Below, one piece after another: positions 14,100 to 25,940 of a stretch of 64,000 nucleotides of DNA. This DNA comes from Sindora glabra (taxonomy: Eukaryota; Streptophyta; Magnoliopsida; Fabales; Fabaceae), in the NCBI GenBank assembly GCA_020226215.1, contig CM035230.1, positions 6,781,501 through 6,845,500 on the forward strand. Direction: 5' to 3'. The notes beneath the pieces were generated by a model. The model did not search any database and was not told where the DNA came from. It saw only the letters and a list, made by a program, of their open reading frames with translations. The translations under genes and the position numbers were made by a program. Numbering within the stretch: the stretch's first letter is position 1; every line of letters starts with the position of its first letter.

Positions 14100-15310
14100 A
14101 TTTTTTTGTAATTGATGGTTGTTAGTTTGTGTAATCTTGCTTGAAGGATGGATCTTGGATGAATTTCCCTATGAATAGTAGAGATTTCTACAAAAATGCA
14201 AAAATTCATACATGAATCAATTCATTAGGGGATCAATACGTAAAACCTCTTCCATGAATCAATTTGTCACTTATAGAAGCTAAATCAAGACAATTAAATC
14301 AATTGGTAAATTGATATAGTAGTGGTCAAAGGATAACCTTGCACCATATCGATTCATGCCTACTAGAACCGCAATTGAACAACTTGAATCAATTCTCCAA
14401 TCAATTCATGGCATTTAGAAACTTATTATAAGTTTTGAATTGATTCTCCAATCAATTCATGTGGTATAAAACTTTAATTTTAAAACACAATCATGTCAAT
14501 TGAACTATTTATGATTTATTCATATAACATGTGAATGGCAATGATGTGGTAGAGTTGTAAGCCCATTTCCAAAGATTGGATGGTGATTATAACATCATTT
14601 TGTTAGAAATTGATTATGATTATTATGAATTGAGTTAACAAATGTGTTGGAGTGAATTGTTGATACTCTTGATTGTACACTGAATTTGTAGTTACTTTTG
14701 AGGGAAAGGAATGACTTGGAAAGATAAAGTTATATGAGAGTTTTAAGGAGATTTACTTATTTTCTATTTTTATTTCATTCTATTAAATGATATGAAAATA
14801 CTATAAATGAACTTATGAAATTTCAAGAATAAGTCTGCTTTACTCATGAGAATATTATAATGTCACTAATGATTTTGTGTTATGAAATGTGTAAAGTGTG
14901 TGTTAAGGTTTAATAAGGGTAAATTCAATTGTTAATATCTTAATTGATTTGGTTTATTCTCTTTAAAATGTTTGCTTGCTAAGCCATGAACTTATCCCTT
15001 AATATTTTATACTTTTTTAGATTAGTAGGCTAAAGCTCCACCATCACCACAATGAGAATGAATCCATTAGGGCTCTTATGAGATTGTTTTGGGTAAAATT
15101 TTGATATTCTATTGTAAATAGATATATTCCTTTTAACCCTTCCTTAGTAGGCCTTAGTAAGTACTAGATGACATGATAGGGGTAGAGTTTGTTTAAGGGT
15201 CTCAATTAAATCAGCTTATAATTAAGAATTTGTTAAAAATTATTAGCAAAGATTAACTCCTTTTTCTCTTTATGGAAAACTCTCATGTTAATCACCAACA
15301 TTTTTGAAAT
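14100..15310 (+). mobile_element. LTR remnant, family B copy 1
   Basis: The order of landmarks matches 51510-52714: repeated 'aattgattc...caatcaattcatgg' blocks, 'aagatt..aagttat' with 'aaggagatttac', a 'tttgcttgctaagcc' block, 'ctccaccatcacca', 'ccttccttag.aggcc', and a terminal 'catgttaatcacc' block near 15285-15300. Copy 2 directly follows the end of an integrase pseudogene, so this family is probably the LTR of a Tekay-like element. Both ends of copy 1 are eroded. Confidence 0.5.
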
Positions 15311-15649
15311 GTAAATATTACTATTAATTAATATACCAATTTTTTTGCTCGAAGTGTTAAGTAATATTCATAACTAAAATAGACGAATAGAAATTAGATG
15401 ATTGAATTTCACAATGATTATAATTTAAGAATTGTTGTGATATTTTACACTATTGATCAATTATGTTATGACACCTCATTAATTTTATCCACATGAGCAA
15501 ATAGTTAATTATTTTTTCCAAAGTTAAAAATTAATTGAATAAATAAAATTAATACAGAATTAAAAATAAATAAATGAAAATTAGGTCAATAGTTCTACCG
15601 TCTTCGTTGACTTAACTTTTGTACCTTAAGCAGCTTGTCAATGAATTTT

Positions 15650-15810
15650 GCAGCGTTGGCAATCCTTCTTGTTGTATTTATCTTCTCATCATTAGCGTCT
15701 TCTTTCCTTCCCATATGCAACATCCTCCTTGATAGTTGATGCCAAAAAGATAGGTTCTTGATCTTCTCTCTTACCAATTAACTTTCAAATTCCTCACATT
15801 TACTCCATCT
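15650..15810 (-). pseudogene. ABCB (MDR/P-glycoprotein-type) ABC transporter NBD fragment
   Basis: Reading the minus strand, three frames together give the part of an ABC nucleotide-binding domain that lies between Walker A and the signature motif. D-G-V-N-V-R-N-L-K-V-N-W is encoded at 15774-15809. A Q-loop segment follows (QEPIFLASTIKEDVAYGKE, about 15700-15760), and then a helix reading I-A-N-A-A-K-F-I-D-K-L (about 15650-15690). Plant ABCB proteins have this order ahead of the signature and Walker B motifs, which are absent here. A stop after the Trp codon and at least two frameshifts separate the pieces, so this cannot make a transporter. The remnant ends in unrelated sequence before the signature motif. 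It has the same orientation as the REX1-B gene. It could be a single decayed exon of a lost gene or a captured fragment. Confidence 0.7.
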
Positions 15811-15899
15811 GTAAGGAGATGCCTTTCAGCTTTTGCGACCCCAGCCCCACAGCAGCAACAAAAAACAGAGGAGGCAACTCGTTAACGATGGCGGCGGAG

Positions 15900-17034
15900 A
15901 TGACTGACTTGAACTTTCTAAACTTTAATTTTTATATAATTTATATTTATTTAATTACTTTTTTACTTTTGTATAAAAATAATGAATTATTTGCTGATGT
16001 AGATAAAGTTAATGAATTGTCATCGTATAATTCGTCAACAATGTAAAATTCTTATGCACTAACGGTGGATATAATTTACAATATTGATAAAAGAAAGTTG
16101 ATACACAATCTTTATAATTTACAATATTTAAATTAAGATTTTATTTCTCTTTCTTCCTTATTTATTAGTTTGAAATTACTTAATATTTACATATAAAGTT
16201 ATAATTCTTAATTTAAAAATATGTATTTTTTAAGTTATTTTATTTTTTATTATTCCTCGCAGATCTCTGTAACATTCTGTTGTCCTGTGAGACAAGAATA
16301 AGGTAAATTCTTGATCATAAAGCACGGAACATCACAATATTTTATTTTTAACAATAAGACATGGGATATGAAAAAGTTAATTTACTCTTGCCCGACTCCA
16401 ACACCATCCTTCCTACAAGTTGTGCTTAGGTGAGATAGAAAATTGGCACATTAAAAAGGCGGCCTTTTATCAAAATATGATTATTCTGGGACTAAGTTTG
16501 AAAATGATGATTATTTTGTTCCCAAAAAAAAAAAAAAAACTCCATTTTACACCATATTTTGCTTGTACCCTATGTTACACATGCAAATTTGTTGATAACC
16601 ACCTTCTAACTGATAGGATAAAAATGTTCAGAACAAAGTAATCCATCAGATATAACTACCAATTGACTTGGTTGCAACATGAGCAAGAAACAGGACATGC
16701 GCACTGCGCAGAATGTTTTGGAAGGCACAAGTATGCTAACAAAAGTTTGCAAATGCATAGACTAGAGCGAACTGATCCCATTCACTATTAATTTTCATCA
16801 CAACTTGCTTCAATATAAATCATAATAAGTGGACAAATGCATGTATGATCCACATCCTCTTTAGATTGTGTATATGCAATTCAGCTTCTACACACATCTG
16901 TTTTGAAGCAAAAATTACCAAATTTTGATAGCACACAGAGCCTTACTACCAGTTCACAATTTCTTATAATCTTCCAAACAATTTCACTTGGATGGATAAC
17001 TGGCCAGATGAACGAATCAAACCTACATAATAAA
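15900..17034. other. Intergenic DNA and likely 3' UTR of the downstream gene
   Basis: From 15905 to about 16700 I see only AT-rich sequence with an A17-type tract near 16515. The last 150-200 bp before 17034 probably form the 3' UTR of the minus-strand REX1-B gene. I did not find a clean AATAAA signal in the right orientation, so the polyadenylation site is undefined. Confidence 0.4.
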
Positions 17035-20000
17035 TCACTCGGCCTCAAGGGCTGCAATTTCATATCTGACTTCTTCTAGATGTTCATTTATGGTGGTGAC
17101 GGCATCCTGAACACCTTTGATAGCCTCTTTGAGGGCATTATCATATTCAGCATCTGCTTCTGCCTCTTCAGTCCCAGAAGCTAAAGTTATCTCTTGAACA
17201 TGAACACATTCATGCTCCATTGGTTTTGTAAATTTGCAGTTCTCATGGCTCACCAGACGTTCTGATGGGCGACCAGCTTTCTTTAACACCTGAATGGTAG
17301 CTGTCTTTGAAGTGACGTAATAGTCAGAAAAGACCAAAAGTAGGAGAAACATAAATAATTATGTCGAAAGAAACAGGACAGAACAATTTATTAAGAACGA
17401 GTCAAGATCCTAAAAGCATTTAGATTCAAGAATACACCTCAGGCAAACAACCCAAATATATCAAATAGAAGTTAAAATATAGAATCACAAATTTACAATA
17501 ATAAGCTATAAATTTGGCATCAAATACACACACCAAGCATTTGTCATTATTTATATCTAACCAGTTTACCCAAGGAATAGAAATGATTGACAGGATGGTA
17601 GATAAAAAGAAACAAAGGGATGGCAAAGAACAGCTCTCCCATACTTAATTGTTTCTTTTTTTTTTTTTCATTTTTTTGCAAGGAGAGAGATAGGTATAGA
17701 GAGAGAGAGAGAGAGAGAAAAGAAAAAGCAAAGAAATCAGAAGCAATGAGTTAACAAATAATTTATCATACGATCTGCAAAGTAAAGAATAGCTGTTATT
17801 AACCAAGGGGTAAAATCCAAGTATAAAAGAAATCCTCCTTAACCAAGGAATCACAAAACAAATAGAAACAAACTAGAACCTCAAATAAGAAAATCTCTTT
17901 ATTTCTGTCAGGAAAAAGTTACAAAACTCTCAACAAAGAAAAATGATAATATACTGAAAACAACAACACTTTCCATTCCCTCTGCATATCTGTCAAGAAG
18001 AGCTACTCACAGAAACTATGGGGGAACAAAAAAGAAAGGTCATGAACACCTGTCCCAATAGATTTAAGGACAAGAAGGAAATACTGAAAGCACAAAGTAC
18101 TGAATTTGAGCCAAAATATAATCATACAGGGTTCACGAGTGTACAATCCCACACAAAATACTTACAAGATGAAATTGAGTTGTCATTCTTTCAAGTAGGG
18201 GTAACAATTCATGTTTACATGTCAGATTTCATATTGTGTGAAAGACCAGTTAATAATCCAAATCTGACCCAAATAATAAACATTTCGAGTTGGATCAACC
18301 CACTTATCTTGTTTAATAATCTCAATTAACAAAATTTATATTATAAATTTATTTATTAAATTTAATTATTATCATTTTTCACAAAAAATATATTTAATCA
18401 TTAACAAAATATTTTTTTGAATCATTATTGTCATTTTATTAAAGTATGAATTTTATATTTTTATTATATATAATTATTTATACTTTAGTTATTAATTATT
18501 TTTCAAATAATATTTTTAAATTTTAATATAAATTCTTGAACGAATTGGCATATTTATTTACAACCCTCACCCGACCCACTTATTATTGGTGTTAAATGGA
18601 TCAATCCGTGTAAAAATTGTGTTTGTGATAGATCATTGTCTGATGTCAAAAATTGTCACCCCTACTTTCAAGAAGTAAAGATCATGACTACCCGGTTTGA
18701 TGTTAACTATGAATGTAAGTAACATCATGCTTTTGGTGACAACACTGACCCTGAGTTAAGGATGTGCTGTGTGAGCTTAAGCCTTGGCAAGAGTACTCTT
18801 ATTAAATTGGAGCAATCCAATACTTAAAAGAGTCTGATTGAATGTTCAATTTTTATTAATAGATTACCTTTGACTCCTAAATTTGGCTACATACTAAATA
18901 GTACTAGACCATTCAAATTCAAAGTACTGAGGGGAGCCCCAGCTACAACTGTTATTGTGGGGATTAAAAACACATGGAAGCTAGGCACAGTTCAGGACAT
19001 GAAACTTCACATGTTGAACATTCCAACAAGACAGGTACAGCTGATGAAGTTACTACTTTTAAAATTTTGGTCAATTTAAGGGACTTTGATGCTTGTAATT
19101 CTGAAATATATGTAACATATAAATAAAACCATAATAATAGAAGAAACAACCTAATATCCAGTAAACAGAAGAGTTTTCACTGGAAATCTTGTAAATGGAT
19201 AACACTTGGAGGGTGCCTGATTGTTTTTGATAATCTAGCCAGTTGTAAAATGTATGGGGATGCATATTTAGTTTGATCATCAAGAACACCTAGAGGTAAG
19301 GCATAAAAACGAAGCACAATAATATTTAAAAAATATAAATAAAAATTTAGGTTTCACTGATCCATAAAAGTCTGGGCATAAATTTCCACTACAACGATAC
19401 AAGCAACTTAATAGGAAAATTTTGACTAATACAGAGAGATACCAGATTTAGTTTCTGCTTTTCCTGATCTTGAACAGCTCTAAGGAGCTGTGCTAGATCT
19501 ACTCGGCAGTAATCAGGTCTCCGAAATAATGACTCCATTTCACGGACCTATACTAGGAAGCAAAAAAAAAAAATTTAGGAAATGCAGCAAAATGAGAAAA
19601 CTTCTGGCAAAGAAAATACAAAAGAACAGTTGGATCATCTGTCTAACTTGTTTTGAGCAATCATTAAACTCGACTGTGATTTCACCACAAAGTTGTTGGT
19701 AAGCTACTTCCCCTCCAGAACCCAAGTACTCAGAAAAACCCCTGCCATGTCAGATATTGAATGAGGAATCACTAAGTCAGCTTCTGGTTTCACTAAGAGC
19801 TATAAACATTGAAGCAAAATATGATTCTAGACCCTAACAGCATACTATTTAAACTTTCATATAATCTTTCATATTCATTAAAAAAGTTATTAATGGATTT
19901 CATACTTATAAAAATGTATCTTAGCTACCTGTAAATAAGGCCTCTTGAGAGTTGTCTGGTATTATGCAGAGAATACCTAATTACAAATTTGAGATTCTAT

Positions 20001-20905
20001 AAATTTTTTGCTAATTTTTATGTACTTTCACAGGGGCTACTGGACCAATGCATTTGATGGTCCCCTCTCTAAGCCAGCACAAGCATGTTTATCTATGTTG
20101 GGGCTAGTAGTTCATAGAAATTTTAACCTTTCCACATTCTTCCACTGGATATGAACCCACACTTACAAGGGAAGAGCAAACTTGTTTACCGTCTAAGCTA
20201 ACTCCCACTAGTACCCTCCTATACACATAGTTACATAGATATCTCAAAGACAGAAGAAAGCTTTAATTTCCAAGGGGAAGATAAATACATATCCAACAGG
20301 TTAAGATCCAACAATTTGGCATTCACATCATGCCACACACAAAGATTGAGGATTTCATATGCTTAGCAGGTAAGTATTTGTTCACTAAGAAATTGAGAAA
20401 ACAAAAGAAGCGTAATCATAAAACTATTCCTTTCTTCCCGGTTTATGAGCCCAGGCCTGCCCTTCAATATTGGAGCAATTACTTTTCCATTTACTGTTTC
20501 TGGCTATTCCTGGAACAACCTGATTGCTCTAGAACTCCAAGTTTTCCCACATTTGCATTCAGTTATTATTTTTATTAACAAGAAAATTAAAATGATTACA
20601 CAGTAAGTGACCTAAATATCAAACACATATACGAACCTCAGTGAATGATAAACAGTCATAAAATCCCAACAAATCACAATAACTCAGAAAAAAGAAGTAC
20701 AATTATAAGGAAAAACAAACAAACAAACAAAAGCCATACCATATATCCTAATCTACCTTTTAAGTTTAGAATAGGCTTCGGCTCTTCGCTGCTGAATTCC
20801 TAAGAACTTTCGAAGCAAAAGGACAATACTGGTTGAACCAGACGCATCTTCTTCGACCTCCATAGTATCTTTTAATGAAACCTTCCTGTCAAATTCTTCC
20901 ATCAT
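17035..20905 (-). CDS. REX1-B (required for excision 1-B) domain protein, 5 exons (4 coding)
   Basis: Joining minus-strand exons 20905-20757, 19741-19648, 19547-19443 and 17304-17035 gives a continuous 205-codon frame ending in TGA at 17037-17035. All introns are GT-AG. Phases agree at each junction: an Arg codon is split AG|G at the first, and the other two junctions are phase 0. I recognise the product as the plant member of the REX1-B family. The helix-rich core has an LLRKFLGIQQRRAEAY block at residues 30-45, then 'EFNDCSKQV' and 'DLAQLLRAVQDQEKQKL' (about residues 97-113). The C-terminal part has 'KKAGRPSERLVSHENC' and an acidic, coiled-coil-like tail. In Chlamydomonas the REX1 locus is needed for excision repair of UV damage, and the biochemical function is not established. 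The start is the first of two tandem ATGs (20905). The upstream exon appears non-coding. There is no transit peptide or membrane segment. Intron 2 holds a SINE and intron 4 a hAT MITE. Confidence 0.82.
18196..18664. mobile_element. hAT-type MITE in intron 4 of the REX1-B gene
   Basis: The left end TAGGGGTAACAATT and the reverse complement of the right end, TAGGGGTGACAATT, form 14-bp terminal inverted repeats with one mismatch. They are flanked by a perfect 8-bp duplication, CTTTCAAG, at 18188-18195 and 18665-18672. An 8-bp target duplication with a TAGGGGTG-type end is diagnostic of hAT elements. At 469 bp with no transposase it is non-autonomous. The perfect duplication suggests it is younger than most elements here. 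A 103-codon open frame that enters its left half is spurious. Confidence 0.92.
20001..20212 (-). mobile_element. tRNA-derived SINE in intron 2 of the REX1-B gene
   Basis: On the minus strand the head reads CTAGTGGGAGTTAGCTTAG. It contains an RNA polymerase III A-box-like motif (TTAGCTTAGACGG, 20201-20189). About 32 bp further on is a B-box-like motif (GGTTCATATCC, 20157-20147). This spacing is normal for tRNA-derived SINEs, and the sequence resembles plant SINEs whose head derives from a tRNA. The body runs to an A-rich tail near 20000. The flanking target duplication is not clear to me. It has the same orientation as the host gene. Confidence 0.75.
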
Positions 20906-21271
20906 TGTCCGAATTACGATGAGACTTCTCGACCCTATAAACAATTTCGAATAAACTCAGCACCTAATAAAAGAAATCAATGAGGTCCCCAAAAAAACCA
21001 AAAGATTTCTAAGTAATTAATTTAATAGCCTGAGTTTCATAGATTGAAATACAATGAGACGCTAAATTTTATATTCAATCATAGACCAACATTTCAATAA
21101 AAATTTAATATGAATTTCTCTTCGAAACACCGTAGATTTAATAAAATCACACCAATCTAAAGCACATTTAGACACCATTAAATTGTATCTATTAGATTCA
21201 GAATCAGATGAATAATTTGAAGAAACTTTCTTTTTCAAATGGTGAGGACCACTAGAAGATAAGAAAATTAC

Positions 21272-21545
21272 GTTGAAGCTTCAGATGCAAGTGCCGATAC
21301 ACATCAACCGGTCAAATTGTACGATCTGAACTTGGATTTCTGCTGGAGAAAGAGAGCAAGAGAAGGAGCAAGGATAAGCACAAGACCAAGAAGGGAGTAG
21401 TGGGCAGAGTGGTGTTTCTGGTTTGAATAAATTTCTTCGATAGACGTCACTAAGTCTTCCGTGAAAAATGCTGAAAAGAAGGAAAAAAAAAAAAAACTCG
21501 TCTTGTTTGGAATAGCGTGCAGAACAAGCTATGATGATAATGTGG
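21272..21545 (-). promoter_or_regulatory. 5' untranslated exon of the REX1-B gene, with a short uORF
   Basis: On the minus strand the sequence ending CTTCAAC|GTAATTT at 21272/21271 gives a plausible donor, paired with the acceptor TTATAG|GGTC at 20935/20934 (intron 1, 337 bp). The exon is pyrimidine-rich (a long CT/T run around 21475-21500), like many plant 5' leaders. It contains a complete seven-residue upstream ORF (21304-21281) followed by a stop. Upstream, a TATAAT-like string near 21560 is a weak TATA candidate. The transcription start is not visible from sequence, so the 21545 limit is only an estimate. Confidence 0.5.
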
Positions 21546-22418
21546 TGCAAACATTTGCATTATAATCCATTTGATACCCACATGATTAACATTTTTATCT
21601 TGTAAAGTGCAATGTGCTGATAAAATAATTAAAATAATTTTTTAATAATAAGAGTGATTAAATTATCAAATATATATATAAATTTTTTAAATCAAATTTA
21701 AAATATAAAAATGATAATTTAAAAAAAAACCTCTTATGATATCATAATAAAATAATAATAATTCTTGAATAACATTTTATTTTATACCTCTAAGCAATAA
21801 GAGGCCAAATTTATATAAATAAATAGGAGGTTTCTCCGATACTCATTGTCAATGGTACTCTTAAGTACTAATGGTACTAAAGAATAACACATGCATATTT
21901 GATTATGGCAATCAATTGCAATTTGTGATAAATAGTTCATTTTACCCTTCTAATGAACTTCATCTCTTAGATATGAGAAAAGAGAAGCAATCTATTTTAT
22001 AGCTTAAACAACATAAAAATATCATTTTTTGTTTATTTAAATGAAAAAGTGATTATATTATTGGACGCACATATATAAAAATCAAGGATCAAGTGTTTAT
22101 TTGAGTAAAAAATTCTTGACTAAAAATATCATATTTTATTAGGTAGGTTGATAAAGAAAATGGTTGCATGAGATTTGATTTTAGAGATGAGCTCATGGTG
22201 GATGAGAAGTACCTAATCGTAGCCTTTAGTTACATTCATTTGGTTACCAGTTTTTTCTCTATTCTTCTGCCTAATCCTCTATTAACTCTATCTCCTTTTT
22301 GAATTGCCTTCCTTATTGCTATGCATTTATTGTTGTTTCTAATTGTTACTGTCCTATCACTAACTTTTGATGAGCCCCATTGGCCAGAAGCCATTGCTGC
22401 TAGCTTAGGAAGTTACAG
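21546..22418. other. Upstream region of the REX1-B gene, no other gene seen
   Basis: AT-rich intergenic DNA that includes the presumed promoter of the minus-strand gene at its left edge. A poly(A)/(AT)-rich patch lies at 21640-21730. Nothing else is recognisable up to the LTR start at 22419. Confidence 0.4.
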
Positions 22419-22858
22419 TGTAATATCCCAAGTTAATAATTAAAGTTTTATACATTTCAATACTCCTAAATATTCATTTAATTTATTTAGTCAATAGTTA
22501 GTTCTGTTAAAAGTTTTAGAATAATATCAATGATAATATTTGAATTAAATTTATTTTTATTTAACTAGTATTTATATTTATTTTTATATGGCCATTATTG
22601 ATTTAAGGCATGTTTAAATATTTTTACAAAGAATTTCTCACAAGTTGAAAATAATTTTAGTGAGCATGGGCGTAAGAATTTATGAAATAATTTGTTAGTA
22701 TTTGATAACTTATTTTAGGATTATGAAAGTTTGAAGTAATTATTTTAGGAATTTTAATTTATTAGGTTATTATAAATATATATATATATACCTATATGTA
22801 TATATTTAAAATTTGCCAACAAATATTTAAAGATTTATGAGAATATCTTCATAACTCA

Positions 22859-22920
<62 letters not shown>

Positions 22921-25459
22921 AAATAACCTTGCAATAGTTATTTGAAGATGAGATTGGAATTTTAAATAGGATGAGGAAAAGAATTTATATGAAATTTAAA
23001 AAAAATGAACAATTAAGATTAATTTTAATGGAAAAATAAAGGTTAGGATTTTATGAAAAGGATCGAGTTTTTAAACATGAGAAGCATCATATAAAAGTCC
23101 AAATATCTCTTTTATTTTATTTATATATTTTCCCCCATTTATTTTTTTTAGAAAGTTAGCAGTCCCTTTCTCTTTTTCTCTCTCTTACCCTTGGTTCTTT
23201 TCTCCTTTCACTAACTTTCCTTTTTTATTTTATATTAGTATCCTTCTTTTTCCAAGTTTCTAGATTAGCTCTCTCTTTCTCACGATTCTATTTTTTTCTC
23301 CTTCCTCCCCTTTCGTCAGTCCTTTACTTTCTCCTATCAATACCTTCTCTTATCAATCAAGCATTACTACCGCAATAGCTTTTGTTACTACTCCAACAAT
23401 GATGACACACACCAACAAGGAGAAAAATTCACAAGCAATGAGTGTAGGAGAGTTACACGAAGCCATCTCCCTATTTGATCTCCAACCACCATTTTTTGCC
23501 TAAGCTTCAACGTGTTCCTTCCCAATGGCAACAAGCTCGAAGAGTAGAGGAGATGTCATTTTCTAACATAGGAGGGAGTAGGATATTGTTGCATTTTTTG
23601 GCAACTCCACCATTTTTCAATGCTAGAAAGGTGCCAATACCCTTCATAAGTTGTGGTGAGCCATCTTAGACACTTAAATCTTTATATTTCACTAAATTGA
23701 GATAAGATTTGAGGGAAAACCCTATTTGTGTGTGATATATATATACATGATAATACATGTGAAAAATATAATTTTTACTTGATAAAATGCAAAAATAAGA
23801 TGACTAAAGAATATCTGGAGCATTACATTTTATTCTTTTGACAGATTCATGTATGATCTAGAAAACTCATTTATATATGTGTTTGATATGCAAGATGATA
23901 AGATGCATTATAGGAGGTTAAAATGTTATAACTAGATTTTCAAACAATGGTTTAGGAAGAAATTGAGTAAATTCAATATATTTATAAGTAATTCTTGTAA
24001 TTTGTGAACTAGGAAAAAGAGATGATAAAGATGAGTATAAATGTTTTACAGTTTCTTAAAATAGATAAATAACTTCAAGTAGGTATATATCTCACTCTCA
24101 ATTAATATCTTGATAAAGAATTAATTAAATGTGATAATTTATATTCTTATGAATGGTATAGGATATATGCATACTTCCATGTTCAAGTTCTCAAAAGTAC
24201 AATTATATAACCTAGTAAAACTATGTTTGATTATTGATTAGCTGTGATTGAGTATACATTACTACCTATATGATAAGAAACATAATATAGATTATAATTA
24301 AGTGTGACTGGATGTCATGGCCATGCAAGAAGGCATAGTTGTATTGTTATATAGGTTGTTATACATTGATATTGCCCTATAATGATGAAATAGTTACCTT
24401 ATGTTAAGAATGCAATGAAATGGTGATATGAGACCTAAACTCTCACATGGGTATTTGTTATGAATTATGCCAAGAGTGACAATTGAAATGAAAAATGCAA
24501 TAAAGGTAATGATGTGAAAGCCGAATGAGAAATTCCCAGCAAAAAGTTTAAGAAAGATATAAGTTTGATCTAGAAGTCAAAATGTAAACGCATGTATGTT
24601 AGATATAAACAAGTATGTGATATAATGTGATGTTAGAACTTTATCCATAATTTCATATCACTACTTGATATGATTATGATGATTTAATTATGACTGAGAT
24701 TTAACAGCTGTTTGTGAATGTGGTGACTATTAGGAATAGGTAGTGTACAATATAAGAATATTGTCATGTACTAATGAATAATTAAGGTTATGGTGATTTG
24801 TAATATCATATAGGGAATCTAAGTTATGTGCAAGTGACCTCCCAATCCGAGATTGGGTTTTGTCCATTTTAGAAATCCCTAAAATGAGTTTGTTATTATT
24901 TTCTAACTTAGAACATAGTTAGATCATAACTATTACATACATATATATATGTACAACATTGATCTCTTGCAAGATAATGGTAGATATGTGCTCACCGAGT
25001 TCATGTAACTCATTCCATTTTATTTTTAATGTTTTTAGATTAAGTTAAATACTTTTAAGTCTTGTAGCATCTATAGAGAATCAACACTATCTTATTAAAT
25101 GATTTAACAATTAGGATTAGGATCAACATTCAAAATAATGATTTGTTGATTCATGTGATGTATTAAATTATTTATTTGTGTGTATGTTCGGATGTAGTAT
25201 AATATTATGTATTCTAAGTATTGTACTATTTGTCATACTTGAAAATATGTGCAAGTTTTATATTTTAAGATGTGTAACCCTCAGAAAGTATCCAAAAATA
25301 GAGGAAACCCTATCTATTTTTTCATAAAATATTTTAAAAATCAGATAAAAATAAAGAAATTAATGGTTTTAGTATGGCTTGTAAGGATAGTTAGCTAGTA
25401 CAATAGTACTAATATGTATCTTTATGCTAGTCATGATGTTTGAAAAATTGGTCGTGACA
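22419..25459 (+). mobile_element. Long LTR, family C, probable solo LTR
   Basis: It begins TGTAATATCCC and ends GGTCGTGACA, both characteristic of plant Tekay/Del-like Ty3 LTRs. It has a pyrimidine-rich leader at 23160-23340 and the 'gtgctcaccgagttc' block near 24985. The 3041-bp length is large but within the range of these LTRs. The flanking pentamers TACAG and TATAA match at three of five positions, so the target duplication is at best eroded. The right third is homologous to 25941-26560 in reverse orientation. No internal coding region adjoins it. Confidence 0.6.
22859..22918 (+). repeat. Compound (AT)n(GT)n microsatellite
   Basis: An uninterrupted AT run of about 20 bp (22859-22878) passes directly into (GT)20 at 22879-22918. 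It lies inside the family C LTR. The uninterrupted state suggests it is young and probably variable in length. Confidence 0.95.
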
Positions 25460-25940
25460 TATAAAAGGTACATACCATAGTAATCTAAAGCCAAAGAGTA
25501 ACTAGCTTTTTACTAAAAATCATTCATTAAATTTGATAATGCCAAGCTCATGAAGGCTTCCTATAAGGTTAATGATTAGTTTTAGACATTGAAATTTAAA
25601 TTTTTTTCCAAGAATACACTTAAATTAGAAAAAAATTAATCACCCTTTAATCTTGATTTCTTGAAATGGAATTGAAATTATAACATGATAATGGTCTAAA
25701 TAACTAAAGTGGTAAGATTGTGGCTTAAGATAGAGAAAAATAAATTAGTATGATATATGTATGACTAAGTCAGCAAATTGATAAATAGGAAAGGAAAAAG
25801 TGAGATGAAAGTAGTTGCTAAGAATTTTTGGACCAAGAAAACTCTAAAAGGTTTACCTTGAATAATTGTCTTAAACTACTCTATGGACATCTTAAGCATT
25901 AGAGTGAAGAGTTTGATAGTTAGGAAGTTTATGTCATTTG
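25460..25940. other. Spacer between two inverted family C LTRs
   Basis: These 480 bp are AT-rich and contain no recognised domain. They separate the 3' end of the plus-strand LTR (25459) from the 3' end of the minus-strand LTR (25941), so the two LTRs point at each other. Confidence 0.4.

Noticed and set aside
15819..16046. 75-codon plus-strand open frame near the ABCB fragment
   Set aside because: It overlaps the antisense of higher-GC sequence beside the ABCB remnant, resembles no protein, and runs into AT-rich DNA.
18018..18329. 103-codon plus-strand open frame
   Set aside because: It lies in an intron of the REX1-B gene and its second half is the left part of a hAT MITE.
20147..20201. 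A- and B-box motifs as a tRNA gene
   Set aside because: The boxes are right but no cloverleaf can be drawn, and the element continues for about 150 bp to an A-rich tail, which fits a SINE.
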